Assembly (NCBI RefSeq): GCF_001039355.2
Contig: NW_019773836.1
Coordinates: 83,130-147,129 of the forward strand
Origin: Lingula anatina
Taxonomy: Eukaryota > Brachiopoda > Lingulata > Lingulida > Lingulidae
Direction of reading: 5' to 3'
Length of the DNA stretch: 64,000 nt
Positions 25,142-36,983 of this stretch are shown in pieces; the first letter of the stretch is position 1; every line of letters starts with the position of its first letter. Made by a program: the position numbers and the translations under genes. The notes beneath the pieces were generated by a model, which saw nothing but the letters and a program-made list of their open reading frames with translations, was not told where the DNA came from and did not search any database.

Positions 25142-27260
25142 CTCCCTTTTGTTATTCCGCGGTACGAATCCATGGTTCAAAACGCATCTATTCTAGGAAA
25201 CTTTTGTTTCTGTGTTTGCAATTACATAAAACAGTGTAATGTCACTTTTACACAGGTGGAGCTCTCTGTAGTGGTACTTCGACAAAACGGGTTTAATGCT
25301 CTCAGTGGAAGAAATCTGGTCTAGGGGGACGGTCCCATAATGAATCTTAGAACCGAAAAATCGATCTTACCTTAAAGATCGAAAATATAGGTCCACTTGA
25401 ATGCAGCATACATGTAGATCAGTAGTCATCTACTAAAAAGAGAACTATTGACCTAAAATACCGACCGTTTTTTTGTTGGTTTCTTTGATTTTAAATTTTC
25501 ATTTAATTCATTTATCGATTTATTTATTAAATCTTATTTTACTTTATTTATTTTATTGTTACAAAACAGGTCAAATAGTTTTATTTATACGACTGCAATC
25601 TATCTTGATCGAGACATATATAAGGCTGCCGGTTGATAACAAATTTCGGTTGAGTTTTAATTTAATTTAATTTAATTTAATTTAATTTAATTTAATTTAG
25701 TTTAATTTAATTAGATTTGATAAAATTTTAATTTAATTTAATTTTTTTTCTGAAACAGTCCCTATTGCCGCAGAGAAAAGCACCCTGGTAAAAGCACCAA
25801 TGCTATCTGCATTTAAAAGCGCGTAATATTACCTATAACCATTGTGAAAACGTAAAATAAACACATCACATTGCTACTAATCGAAAACCCAGAGCGATTT
25901 CTATTTCGCACAATAGGGTACACCTTTTAATTAATTCAGTCTCAGTATAATGGCACACATACTGAAAGGTCAAGGTGAAAATTGCCGAGCGTCTTCGTTC
26001 TATTTGTTTAACTGTCGGTAAGTGTTCGAGTTTTCAAGATAATGTTTATATGACTGTTAGCGGATGACGAAGATGACGTGAGACTCGTCCATTTTTATGT
26101 GCATTTATACCCGAGATACGTCCGCATGATGCAGGTACTAATTCTCTTTTTTATGTTTGTGCATAAATAATGGTTTCGGCTTTATTCATTTCAATTCGTC
26201 TCCTCGTTTGTCACATGTTTAAATACCGCCCGGAAAGGTATATCAATACATTCCACATCCCGAAGGTACATTTCTTACACATGATGTTTTTTTTCATGTC
26301 AACATAGTCTACATGTTCATGTGGCATGTATTCAGTGTCTAAAATTTAAGATTTATAATAAGTTAAAGCAACCAAGCCCTTCACGGGGTAACATGTTTTA
26401 GCAACAAACCATGTATTAAATTGTTCCTTAGTTCAAGGTTTTCCTGGCCTTACAATTGTGATTAATCCCGTAATGCGTGAGGCAGATTTCAGTGTTATAA
26501 ATCTCGATTAAAAATGGTCTCTGACTGTATAAAATCATTTGACTCAAATTGACAAAAACAATTTCGGAGACCTAAATATTTAGGTGGCTTATCAAAGTCA
26601 GATAAAGGTAATGGCGGAGGGGGGATTAGATTAGGGTGTTACGTAGAAATACCATAACTTTATCATATATGAGCATCTCATTACTGAGGGCGAATCAGAA
26701 GCCGAACTTGCAAACGGTATGGCAAGAATTTGTTTTGTGGGCATTTGGCTGTTCCAAACGCGGTTTTATGATTTAGAGACTTGCGTATTCTGTAATGATT
26801 TACAATAAAAAGCCGAAATTAATTACTTTTTCCACATACACTGTGTTGCACGTTGATGAAAACAATGCTTCTTCTAGGAATTCACGGCAAATCGTCAACT
26901 TCTCATTCCACAACAAAGAATGGAAACGATTATGAAACGACGACATCAAAACAAGCATTTGACGTGAAGGGGTCGGGCGTTGTAAACAAAACCTGACAGC
27001 ATGTCAACAGTATCTTCCGTATTTGTTGATTGATTTTATTGACGGATATTGGTTTCGAACTCTTCTCGAGATTTCACTTACCGTATAAAGTATGACGCAT
27101 CGACCGCACATTGGTTAAGTTCTATGTGGGTGACATATCCCCCCAGGTTGATGAACTTTCTGAACTGTCTCAATTGGCAGATGTCGTCTGCTCTGGCGTA
27201 CCACACCGACGTCAAAGACATCAGCGTCAACCAATGGAGGAGAGGCTTTGTGGTATTCAT
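20830..27260 (-). CDS. Secreted cystine-knot peptide, bursicon/glycoprotein-hormone type, divergent
   Basis: Two coding exons: 27082-27260 (ATG to a GTAAGT donor) and 20830-20989 (after a TTTATATTTCTTTTCAG acceptor, to TAG). Phase 2 meets phase 1 exactly, giving 112 residues. An upstream acceptor at 27274 (CCTTTTAG) implies an earlier 5'UTR exon. Residues 1-24 form a signal peptide (MNTTKPLLHWLTLMSLTSVW then YARA). The mature part starts DDICQLRQF and has Cys at 28, 51, 79, 80, 81, 106, 108 and 111. The end CCCTVANYETKVLEL...SCKCLPCT matches the C-terminal cystine-knot layout (C-x-CC ... C-x-C-x-x-C) of bursicon alpha, GPA2 and DAN-type proteins, and FMESERGCCC resembles bursicon's MERSCMCC. 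The usual C-x-G-x-C (here CAVDA), the GC before it (here GG) and the Cys in the V-x-L-x-C strand (here LEL) are absent. Likely an extracellular signalling peptide; the subfamily is not decided. Confidence 0.62.
21142..21274. repeat. Direct repeat, left copy, flanking a Tc1 remnant
   Basis: About 130 bp nearly identical to 22226-22374. The left copy lacks a 5-bp AGGCC, and the match breaks exactly at the lone N (21275). It contains no coding signal. Confidence 0.9.
21276..21520. repeat. Inverted repeat (95-bp arms) made of Tc1 transposase sequence
   Basis: Arms 21276-21370 and 21426-21520 are reverse complements with about five mismatches, separated by a 55-bp spacer. Both arms encode the same transposase segment (GGGGSVHVWGAI, then PLDENLNA), on the minus strand for the left arm and the plus strand for the right. 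Confidence 0.85.
21426..21925 (+). pseudogene. Tc1/mariner-family transposase, C-terminal remnant
   Basis: The plus strand reads IAGGGGSVHVWGAISSNG, then DENLNAARYRDILQQNLEP, LQHDNPTPHTA and ARSPDTNPIEHIWDELG. These are the second catalytic Asp and the SPD-x-NPIEHIWDE block holding the third acidic residue of the DDE_3 domain of Tc1 transposases. The N-terminal DNA-binding region and first Asp are missing on this strand. A frameshift near 21835 moves the usual C-terminal tail (RRLEAIIQARGGHTRY) into another frame. It is a dead, truncated copy lying within the cystine-knot gene's intron. Confidence 0.85.
22226..22374. repeat. Direct repeat, right copy
   Basis: Matches 21142-21274 nearly base for base, with an extra AGGCC near the start. 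The two copies bracket the Tc1 remnant and palindrome. Confidence 0.9.
22592..22648. repeat. (CT)n(GT)n microsatellite
   Basis: A CT run passes directly into a GT run. Confidence 0.95.
23802..24338 (+). other. 178-codon open frame of unknown status
   Basis: One of the longest uninterrupted Met-initiated frames in the window outside the MFS exon. It lies on the strand opposite the cystine-knot gene and inside its intron. The predicted product has no signal peptide or domain I recognise, its first half is Arg/Lys-rich, and no splice or promoter signal singles it out. It is most likely a chance frame in a locally GC-richer patch (CGCGCACGTACGTACCCG near 24000). Confidence 0.12.
25078..25135. 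repeat. (CT)n(CA)n microsatellite
   Basis: A CT run followed by about 18 CA units. Confidence 0.95.
25652..25745. repeat. (TTTAA)n microsatellite
   Basis: A pentanucleotide array with a few substitutions toward its end. Confidence 0.95.
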
Positions 27261-28235
27261 GGTAATTCTGTACCTAAAAGGCAATGGTATTTATTTATAA
27301 CATAACAAGGGAACTTCCCCGAACACCAAAGGAAAAGTCATTGACAATAATAAGACAGGCATCAAGAAACCCAGTTTGAATTGACATTGGAATCACTTAC
27401 TTCCTTCAAAACTCGGTGTCAACACAAATCTGTTAAGACACTGTAGATACCCTGTACACGTGAAATTTAGCCTCATACGTAAAGAAAATGAAATTGACAC
27501 CACAGCCCATAGTTACCACCAAAATAAAGATATCACTATCAGTTGGGGGATGGGGGGTAGATCATTACACAGGTACACTATAGCCATCTGATTTCTAATG
27601 CGAACGGGTATTCCACAATTAAGTCTATCCGTTGTCTTTTGATAGAGATCATTTATTCAGCAAGGTATCTAGGCACTTTAAGAACACTTACTTCTGCAAA
27701 CAGCTGCTTGTACACATAATTCAAACTATTGAGGATGTCACTAGTCTTAAAATGGCCTATTGAGAATGCATTATCTTTTAAAGCCACGGTAAAGAGAGTG
27801 GACAACATAATCCATGTAATAAAAAATTGAGCGCAGGTGACTACCAACATTTAAAAAGACCTCAATTTATTTTGAGTAGTTAAGCATCTTTGCAATCACC
27901 TCTTTGCCTAAGCTTCTTTTTAAGGTAAACGTAGTTGACAGTAAAGAAGTGAGGAAGACCTGTGTTGTTAAAAGTGGATAATGGGTATTTTTTAAGTCAC
28001 GGATTCCCAGGCACTTGTGGAAAAGAAAACGATTTTAACTTGCAGCACCATGCTCTACGTTCTCAAAGTTCACCAAAACGACACTATAAGGGTTATTTAA
28101 CGTTAACACGGCTGTAAACCACTAAAATCATTCCTGAGATTTGAAATCACTCATATTATCAATGACAGATGGTCTTTATTTGCATCAAGGTATAAAAACA
28201 TCAGTTTATGTATGTATATCTATGGACCTTGCTGC

Positions 28236-28484
28236 TTATTGCAGACGCCGCAGTGGCAAAACCAGGATCCAGAGAAGCGGGTGAAGTAGGATAAAAATTA
28301 CCCCAGCCCTGTTGGTAATAGAAATTGGAGAGAGAAATGAAAACGAAATGGTGTTCAGTGCGACAGGTGGTGATTTATCTACTACTTGGCACTCTATACC
28401 TTCTCTCCGAGTGCATCTTGCAAGCTGTACATGTATAAATGCAGCAGACAAAATACAAAACACAAACGCCTGTGCACTGTGCAC
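28236..28484 (-). CDS. Possible small secreted protein or signal-peptide first exon
   Basis: An 82-codon frame whose N-terminus (MHSAQAFVFCILSAAFIHVQ then LARCTRREG) looks like a cleavable signal peptide. A GTATAG donor after CTRRE would make it a first exon. Read through, it ends in a second hydrophobic stretch (VIFILLHPLLWILVL) before the stop. It lies about 960 bp upstream of the cystine-knot gene's coding exon. Joining it to the acceptor at 27274 would run into a stop codon just before that gene's ATG, so it is not its N-terminus. No family is recognised. Confidence 0.2.
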   Translation of the reverse strand: MHSAQAFVFCILSAAFIHVQLARCTRREGIECQVVDKSPPVALNTISFSFLSPISITNRAGVIFILLHPLLWILVLPLRRLQ

Positions 28485-30164
28485 CGTTTTTCCAATATAA
28501 AGCTTTTCGCAAATGGTAGAAAGTTAACATTGCTTACGTTAACACCAACAGAAAATATTCTTGGACACACTTACTTACAAAAAGTGAAGCAGATGCTTTC
28601 CTATACCACCCCCCTCAAATAATATAAAAAAAATTAAAAATAAAAAAGAGAGACTGTGAAAAAAAGGTAAAAGTGAATAGATTAATCCTTGTTAATACTT
28701 AATACTTAAAATATGTTCTAAACAACTAAGCACGTGCCCATTTCAAAACATCGCCAAAAGTCTAAAAAAAAAAGACATAGATTTTTAGGTTGGGTTGATA
28801 ACGTGATTCTTTTCATAGTTCCGCGCCAAAAGAATAAACAATTCAGAAGAACTTAAGGAAGCTACACATAATATTCTCAGTCATAGTGGTCTTTCGCAAA
28901 AAATAAATATTTCTCTGTACAGGATCCTAGGCCCATTCCAAGGATTACTCTCTCGTGATTTCTTGGGAAATAAGTCAAAAGATGACTAAAATAAATGCAC
29001 ACTGAAACACATAACCATTTCTAATAAATCCCAGCTTCTAATAAAACTGACAAATATTGAAGAAAAAGGTGTTTCAGTAAATCACGGAAGTCTGTCTCAC
29101 TTGCCCATTTAGTCATATTCGAATGGTTTCATAGGAATCGATACAAAGGCGCTGCGAGAGATAGGAAGGTGTGTCCTATGAAAGCTTTTCTAAACTTCCC
29201 GTTTCATGACAAAATTAGTTAGAGATTTCCGTTTCAAGTTTAATAACTTATAAGATAACAAGATTCTGTATTTGAATTGATCTCAACATCCATTATCACA
29301 AATCAAAGGTATTGGCAATGGCTTATCTTTAAAACAAGGTGTTTTTATTGAGGAAGATCAATCATCGTCACAAAAAATCGTCTTTAATGCGTCGACAGGA
29401 ATCGTACATTAATACCTACGATTTATATTCCTCTAAAAAGGACAATCGTTCGCTCCGTCTTTCTATGAACATTTAATCGACGAAAAAGCGAAATGTTTAG
29501 AAAAAATAGATCAAATTAAAATTAAACACTGGTTGTTAAATAGAAATAATGAAAACAAACTCATCATACCAAAATTCTCTAAGAGCATTTACAAAAATCA
29601 ATACATACCTTAGAAATATTCCTGAATTCAGATAAACTGATATCTTCTGATACGGTAAACTTGTCTAATTTCACAAAATACTTTTTCCTATTCACAACTC
29701 GCATCAATCAGTATAAAATCTGAACCAAACACAGAACACATGGCTTTTTATATTTTTGTCCGGAGAACTGAATTATGGGCATTAATATCGCAACACATTT
29801 CTTGGTGTGCGAAAGGCCATTAATTACTATAAAATCACGTCGTATTCCCCGTTATACGTAGTCCAATTAGACTGACAGCCGCTAACGTTATAGCGATTGT
29901 AATGGTCTCGTTTTAAGTGCAAAATCACACGGAGGGAGACGTTAGGAGTTGGTTAAAACACATGGGAGAGAGCAGGGTTAAACGTAATGGGCTTTAATGG
30001 CTTGGAGCTGCCACCGCAACAATAGACAGTGACTGGGAGCTCCCTTTGATTCCCATATGTTGCCTGGTTAAGGCTGCTAAGCGTGCGTGTGGCCGGGGGT
30101 CTCTTACACTGGCTTGCAGCATGCTCTGGTTTTCGTTGTTGCACTGATTGCAAAATTTTGAGTC

Positions 30165-30166
<2 letters not shown>

Positions 30167-30200
<34 letters not shown>

Positions 30201-30292
30201 GAGAGAGAGAGCGAGAGATGGAGTGAGAGAGAGAGAGAGAGATGAAGAGTAGGAGAGAGAGCGAGAGATGGAGTGAGAGAGAGAGAGAGAGG
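30167..30292. repeat. GA-rich low-complexity region
   Basis: Repeated GAGAGA blocks with a higher-order unit containing GCGAGAGATGGAGTGAGAGA, present twice. The 160-codon minus-strand frames are its Ser/Leu-rich translation. Confidence 0.9.
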
Positions 30293-31743
30293 AAGAGGAG
30301 AAAGAAAGATAGAGAGCAGACAAGGGTAAGAGAGGTAGTGGAACGAAAAACAATAATGACTGATTGGCTTGATGATTGCATTTCGAAATTTTTGTAGACA
30401 TACATGCTATAATCTCTCCACGTACATTTACAGAGGCACCATTGTGACATAACGAATGTATTTTATAACAATTACGGCACATGGTAGATAGTATTTATAT
30501 TTTGTGTATAGTCCAAACTTTATTTCGTAGATCTCATGCGATAATCAATTTAATTGCGTACTCATGTAAAATGTCTGCCACGAAAGAGTCCTGAAATGTA
30601 AACACGGTACAAAAAGTTCACCGCACTATTTGACGCCAAAAAATACATATCCAAGTAATTGTTCTTAACCTTTTTTCTCCCATGAGTCACAATCAGCTGT
30701 CAATCAAGTTCCCGCCCCATTTAACATAACTATAATTTTTTTTAACAGAAATGTCATTAACTACGTAATCATCTTTGCTTTCCTTCCATTAGTGCTTGGT
30801 CCAGCCCCTTACAATCACTTTATGTGCAGTTTGTAATTCCCCACCCCGTTTCGCCCAAATATAAAGGCAAAGTAACTCCTCGTTTGTCTGAAAACTGGGC
30901 CATCTTGTTACCATGTTGAGGGTAAATCGTTTATGTACTGTTTTTTAAAGTTTAAAGAGTGGTTGTTACGTCGTTAAGTGTTAAGAGACACTTATCGGGG
31001 TTAACTGTAGACCTCACACGCTCGTTTTAAACGTATGAGTAATGGTTAGAGTGGAAATCCGAAGCCAAGGGGACGGGTTTACGGAATTACTGACGACCGA
31101 ATGTGGGTCTTCAATTTAAGTTGAAAAATACCAGTAAGGTCTCACTATAATCACAAGCCTATTGCTTAAAAAGAAAGAAAGAAAAAAATTACATTTCCTT
31201 CCTAAATAGTTGCCCGACAGTCGAATACTACCAAGTAGACTAAATATTTTGGACTTTAAGTCGAGATCACGTCAGTACGGCCGGCCTATAGAGAGTTGTA
31301 AGAAAATAAAAATCCATTGCTTATCAGTGTGTAGGGTTTCCTCATAAAGAGTCTTATTTAGTTAAGTCAAACTCCAATATAAATCAGAAATATAATTCTT
31401 TTTTTTTCAAAATTTAATTTAGGAATACTTATGTGATGACTCTGCTTTTGTTTTTTTGGCATGCCTTAGAAAATACGTAACCGGAAACGAGTAAGTTTAC
31501 GTGATTTTCTACCACGTTTTTAAATCAAATCAAATTTTAGGACATCTATTGTGTTATCACTGATTATATTATTTCATGGAATTGTTGTTGGATTTCTATC
31601 ATTTTTTTTATTTGAAACCAAAGGAATGTTACAAAACAATTAAGTAAAACCGATTATGTGCCGAGGTCAATGACGTGGTACACGTAGACGTACGATAAAC
31701 ATAGTTGCAGTGGACGGTGTTACATAAAGATTTCTAGTTCGAC

Positions 31744-31744
31744 C

Positions 31745-31797
<53 letters not shown>
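31744..31797. repeat. (AAT)n microsatellite followed by (TTG)n
   Basis: About 18 AAT units, then a short TTG array to about 31824. Confidence 0.95.
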
Positions 31798-31798
<1 letters not shown>

Positions 31799-34068
31799 AT
31801 GTTGTTGTTGTTGTCGTTGTTGTGTAAATGACTGAAAGGTGTGGTTTAACGAAAAGTTTGCCAAACGTGTCCTTATTATCAATTCTCTTCATCTTTTTGT
31901 TCCATGTAACAACAAGAAATAAAAAAAATAAATGGAATACATAAATCATAATCGTATAGCAATTGTTTCACAGGCTATTGTATTTTATAATCACTATATT
32001 GTCATCATAATCAGTCTGGTTTATATTGCTATTTTCTTATTATCATCATTCTTTTTTCTTCTTCTGACTTTCAGTATGTCGTCTTTGGAGTATTTATGTC
32101 TTATTTTTATCTACTTTATTAATTTACTGACACCTGTTTATCTTTTATTCATTGCCAATTATTTTTATCACTAAAAGGAATCATTACGTGTTGATAGCTA
32201 ACTGAATGACAATTAACTTCTTATGGAGTGGGCAATTACAATTTCCAAATTTCCAAATTTCATGTTATTGCCATATTTATAATGATGTAATTGCATTTCC
32301 GCCAAAGAGCCAGTAGAAAAGTCACCAAGAATTGGCCAACCCTTTTCTCAACTGCGCACATCTTCAAATGACCTCGTTGCACTGGCAGGCGCGGTGGTAA
32401 TTTCTAGGAGTGTTATTATTGTTATTGCGGGCATATGTGATGACCAACATGTGAATAGCTTTGATGAATTTTGGGTTCTCTTAATCCCTCGTAGTATACG
32501 TACGTGCGTAGATATTTCCACTGATAGGTATGATTTGCTCTTGTTGTTAGGAGTAATGGTGCAGCCAGCATTTGAATTACTTTTGATAAAATATGGATTC
32601 TCTCAGTTTTAAGTTCTCGGTATTGAGAAGGATCTGTTTTTGTGCTCGAAAATTGTAATTCAGAAACTAAGTTTACCATTATTTATTCATATGCCATGTC
32701 TCTTGGAATTCCCATTTGTAGAAATGCACTCAATTCAATCTGATATACTCTGACATTTATTCATCATTACATGTAGATTCATTAGCGTTTTCATTATAAC
32801 AAGTCTTGGTAAATAAATGGCACAGGCATCATATAATTCGCAGATATTGCCAGTCCCCTCTATATTCCCAAAAGACTACCGGTATAAGATTTTTGAGCGA
32901 TAGATACTTCCCACATTGGGCTTGTCCTGTGACGTAGTACGTTGACATGATCATCCTGTTTAGTGTGACGTCATCCTACAATCATAATAGACGACTGAAG
33001 CTTTCAGCCTCCAAAGTGAAGTCAAAACTGTGAAATCCTGTAAATCACCCTGTTTCACATTTCAGACGAATTAATCAGAATACAAAGAATGTAAACACCA
33101 CAGAAATGTGAAACGGTATCCTAAGAATATTTGCCTTGACCTCAGATTCTTTCAATCAACGTTCTGAAATTTTGCTTGTCTGCCAATTTTGCCGACTTTG
33201 AGGACATAGGAGCAATAAAACACGCACCAGAATGCGCCTGGAATTAATACTGATCTCATTAGAAACACAGAACATACATCTCAAAAGCTTTGGAATATTT
33301 ATTGTTCCGAGAATAAATCATCCATTAAAGACTGGCAAACACTCGGGAGCTCCTACAACAAGATTGCTGTCTGGAAACTGTCTGGTTCGGCGTTAGCAAT
33401 CGGTTTTGGAACCTATACATACACCATAAATATTTTTCAAGTACTTGCTCTTGAGGGAAAGTCATTTCAGTTGATAGAAGAGGCCAAAGGCACCTTGGGC
33501 TTTATCTTGTTGGACATTTGCTGCTAGTAATTTCCTGATGAGGCTACTACTGTGATGGACATTAGTGTGTTTATCTGTCGTTGTACTTTGGGCAATCACC
33601 TTTCAATCTATTTGTTAAGATCAGTAGCTCAGGTCAATAAAATGGGGTATGTCATTATAGTAGACAAAGACTCTTACATACATATTTATAGACGATTTTT
33701 TAAATCAGCCCAAAGGCTCCGTAGATCTTATATTAGTTGTTCTAAAATACACTGATTAAAATTAAAATGTGTCTGATTTGACATTGACCGTAAGATAACC
33801 GTAATGCATTCTGCAAGTATATCCGAACATTGTTTTTTATGTTTGTCTTACTTCGATTAAGACGCTGCAACCCACTTCCTTAGACAACATAAATAATCAA
33901 AACAGATTAGTTACCCATTGAGAAGGTTTGGGTGCCATTTCAGTCACTGTGTCATTGCTAAATATATTGAAGGAAAGGCTAAGCATGGGTGGTCCAGTGA
34001 ATAGTTGGGTCAGGAAATCGCAATCTATAAACTCCTTTTCAAGCCCTTTTTGTCTGCTTTTACAGTCA

Positions 34069-34182
34069 CGAGATGAATTGACAAGACTCTATTCCCAATG
34101 GCTAGAAAACCCAAAAACTAGAAACTTAAAACGCAAAAGTCTGTTAAGGATAGTGACTAAATGTCAACGTTGTGAAATTTGA
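34069..34182 (+). CDS. Possible terminal exon, unidentified
   Basis: A strong acceptor (TTTTTGTCTGCTTTTACAG) precedes a 37-codon frame beginning SRDELTRLYSQWLENPKTRN and ending KCQRCEI before TGA. It is rich in Lys/Arg and free of simple repeat. No upstream exon was found and no family is recognised, so it may be chance. Confidence 0.15.
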   Translation, partial: RDELTRLYSQWLENPKTRNLKRKSLLRIVTKCQRCEI

Positions 34183-35191
34183 TGATATATGGTAAGATAT
34201 GTTGATTATGGAATCTTTGCTATACAAATGTCTTATGCATATTGCATTTTACATGTATATTATGTTATCAGTAAATCCACAGCTGCTAGTGTGTTCTCTA
34301 TGTCTAAACTTGCTACAACACCAAAAATATTACCCTAAAATAGACATTGTTATCAACGCTATGAAGCATAGTCAAAATGTCAAAGTAATACAAAAAGCAC
34401 GATGTTATATGGCATGACATTACGATAGTATTTCTCGTGAAAATTGAACTAAGTAATGTCCTATGTTCTATATACTCATGAATTATCGAAACAGAGTCAA
34501 ACATTGTATACAATTGCTCCAAAAGTGTTTAATCTATAACCGTACTAGCGGATATAAACACAGGGCCAGTGATTAGGGCCTTTCAGATTGGGACTTCGGG
34601 AAGGAAAGATTCAATGTATATAGGGAAGGGCACACGCAGGACGGGTGGCCTTCAGATTGTTGGAGAGTTTCCAGAGATAAAAAAAGTCTGTACGGCTTCA
34701 TAGCTGTACAAGGAAGACATCAAGATTTGAAACCGATGTGACAGACATTGTAGCCCTAGGAATGAATGTCCGTGCTCCCATCCGGTTACTCGGAGTATTA
34801 GAGTTAGGATATGGGACGAATGTCACCTGTACAAAGTAATGGGGGAGCGTACTACGGTTCCTAGCGGAATAAATACATTGTAAACAACTCATATATATTC
34901 TATTTTACCACAAAAAGGGCAGTTAAATAGCAGTAAATCCAAAATCTGTGCTTGCCATCTGACCACGTAACCTCCATAGATGGCTATACTCTGTAATAAT
35001 ATCGTAAGAGATTATTACCAAAAAAAAAAACTTTTTAGAAAAAAAAACAGGGACTAACTTTGAATGTAGAAATGGAATAACCATTGGTAAGTATGGGAAA
35101 ATTGCTGTTTACCCCAGGAAAATTCATATTTGGCCAAAACAAACAGTTATCCCTTTAACGGTTGGTGATTCTTACTGTCCCGCTCACATTG

Positions 35192-35193
<2 letters not shown>

Positions 35194-35246
<53 letters not shown>
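35194..35246. repeat. (AAT)n microsatellite
   Basis: About 17 units. A separate (AAG)n tract lies at 35670-35698. Confidence 0.95.
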
Positions 35247-36916
35247 TTTATTCAAAAATAAAGCAATTGGATTGTACAATGATTATTTTCTTATTCATTC
35301 ATTTATTTGTCCACTTCAAGGATGAAAGGCATACAAGGGTAAAAGGGTTTAAATACAAAATCACGAACATAATTCGCATTATGAAATCGCATAATAAATT
35401 CGTTCTGATATACGTAATAAGATCATTTTAAAAATAAACTACATAAGGCGTTCAATATTTGCAATCCATTAAATACTGCAATTAAATATTTCTAAACGTT
35501 TTTTATCATTTCTCTTTTTCGTTAGATACATTTTAAAAAGTATACAATACACGCATTTGATAATGTTAAATCTTTTTCGCCTCTTTGTAGGAAGATATTT
35601 ATTACATTTTATGTTTTATTGCGGAAATGTCCAAATCTACGCACAATTATTTTTGATTAAGTGATTGATAAGAAGAAGAAGAAGAAGAAGAAGAAGAATT
35701 ATGTTTGATTGGATTTCTCTATTTGCATGGGAAACGTATTCACAACCTGTGCTGACCGGAAATGTATCACTGCGTGAAGAAACAATCCAAATCCAGAAAA
35801 GATTGCCATATGGTTCTTTACAGTCGTGCGGCAATTCTTGTTCTACTGGTATAGTGTACATCCTGTTTGGAAGCAGTATCTCCCTCTAAAATAAATGTTA
35901 TTTTTCTTTTAAAATTTACGCTGAATTGCATCCTGGTCAGTGGAACAACCGGCCACATGCAAGCGGTTTTAGGAATTTCCGCAATTATCAAAATATCCAC
36001 CAATTGCAAACTGGCAGCTTATTCTGTTTAGATTTTCCTGGTTTTTCCTCAAACATCGTGATGCCCTATTTTCTCCACGTTAATTCATCAAAGTAATTGG
36101 AACATTCAAGCTATTTCCATACAATAAAAATGAACAGCGGTGCATGACCTGTCGCTCTATTAATTTGTGATGGAATGTAGTTTGTTCTGTATGCCCATTC
36201 TACATTTTCTGATTGAACCAAATTTTAAAAACATAGGAAAAGTTGTATCTCTCATAAAACATTCCTACTTGTATCTTTGAAATATAATATAGACAGATCT
36301 GAGTCTTGTTGGTGGTATCGTTCCTTATATTAAGCCGCCTGACATATACACAAAATGTAATATTATAATATATTATGATTACGTTGTTATGCTGTTAAAG
36401 CTACAGCACGTGTGATCCAGATTCGCTCTAAACATTTGTAAACTAAAAGTTTATTACTAAAGGTCATCGTATTAACGCACATTTCAAACGAAAGGCAAAT
36501 CACAATTCCATCTGGTGCCCGCGATGTGTCTGTATATGAAATATCATTTCGGGCGTCTAGACTTGAAGGTCGGAGAAACAGGCATGACTGGTCTTACATC
36601 GGAGCACTGTGAACAATGCTTGGTCGATCAGGGCACCCCTATATAACACTACAAGCGACCTCCATCGATCCCCACGTAATTTTGGAAATAATATTTAAAA
36701 ATCCATAGAAACAGGGCGTGGTTATTTGCAGTTTGAATCAATTAAACAGCGTTGTTAGATCCAGTTTAAGAATGTAGAAAAGCGAGGGGAAAATCCTAGG
36801 TTTTCTTCCCCTAAAAGTGCGTTTTACATGAATTATTATTTATTGCTATTACTTTCTTCAGGTTTTACTTTTGACGTATACTTTCATTCTCGGAATAAGT
36901 TACTGAGATCTAGAAG

Positions 36917-36935
36917 CAATAAATAAATAAAAAAA

Positions 36936-36982
<47 letters not shown>

Positions 36983-36983
36983 A
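36917..36983. repeat. (AAAT)n microsatellite
   Basis: About 16 units with one early interruption. Confidence 0.95.

Larger units (their letters stand above)
20990..27081 (-). other. Intron of the cystine-knot gene
   Basis: A 6-kb intron. Besides the Tc1 remnant and direct repeats near its 3' end, it holds a (CT)n(GT)n array at 22592-22648, a (CT)n(CA)n array at 25078-25135, a (TTTAA)n array at 25652-25745 and one 178-codon plus-strand open frame (23802-24338) with no recognised domain. Confidence 0.5.

Noticed and set aside
29953-30482. Two minus-strand frames over 160 codons rich in Ser and Leu
   Set aside because: They are the translation of a GA-rich low-complexity tract; the non-repeat ends show no conserved features.
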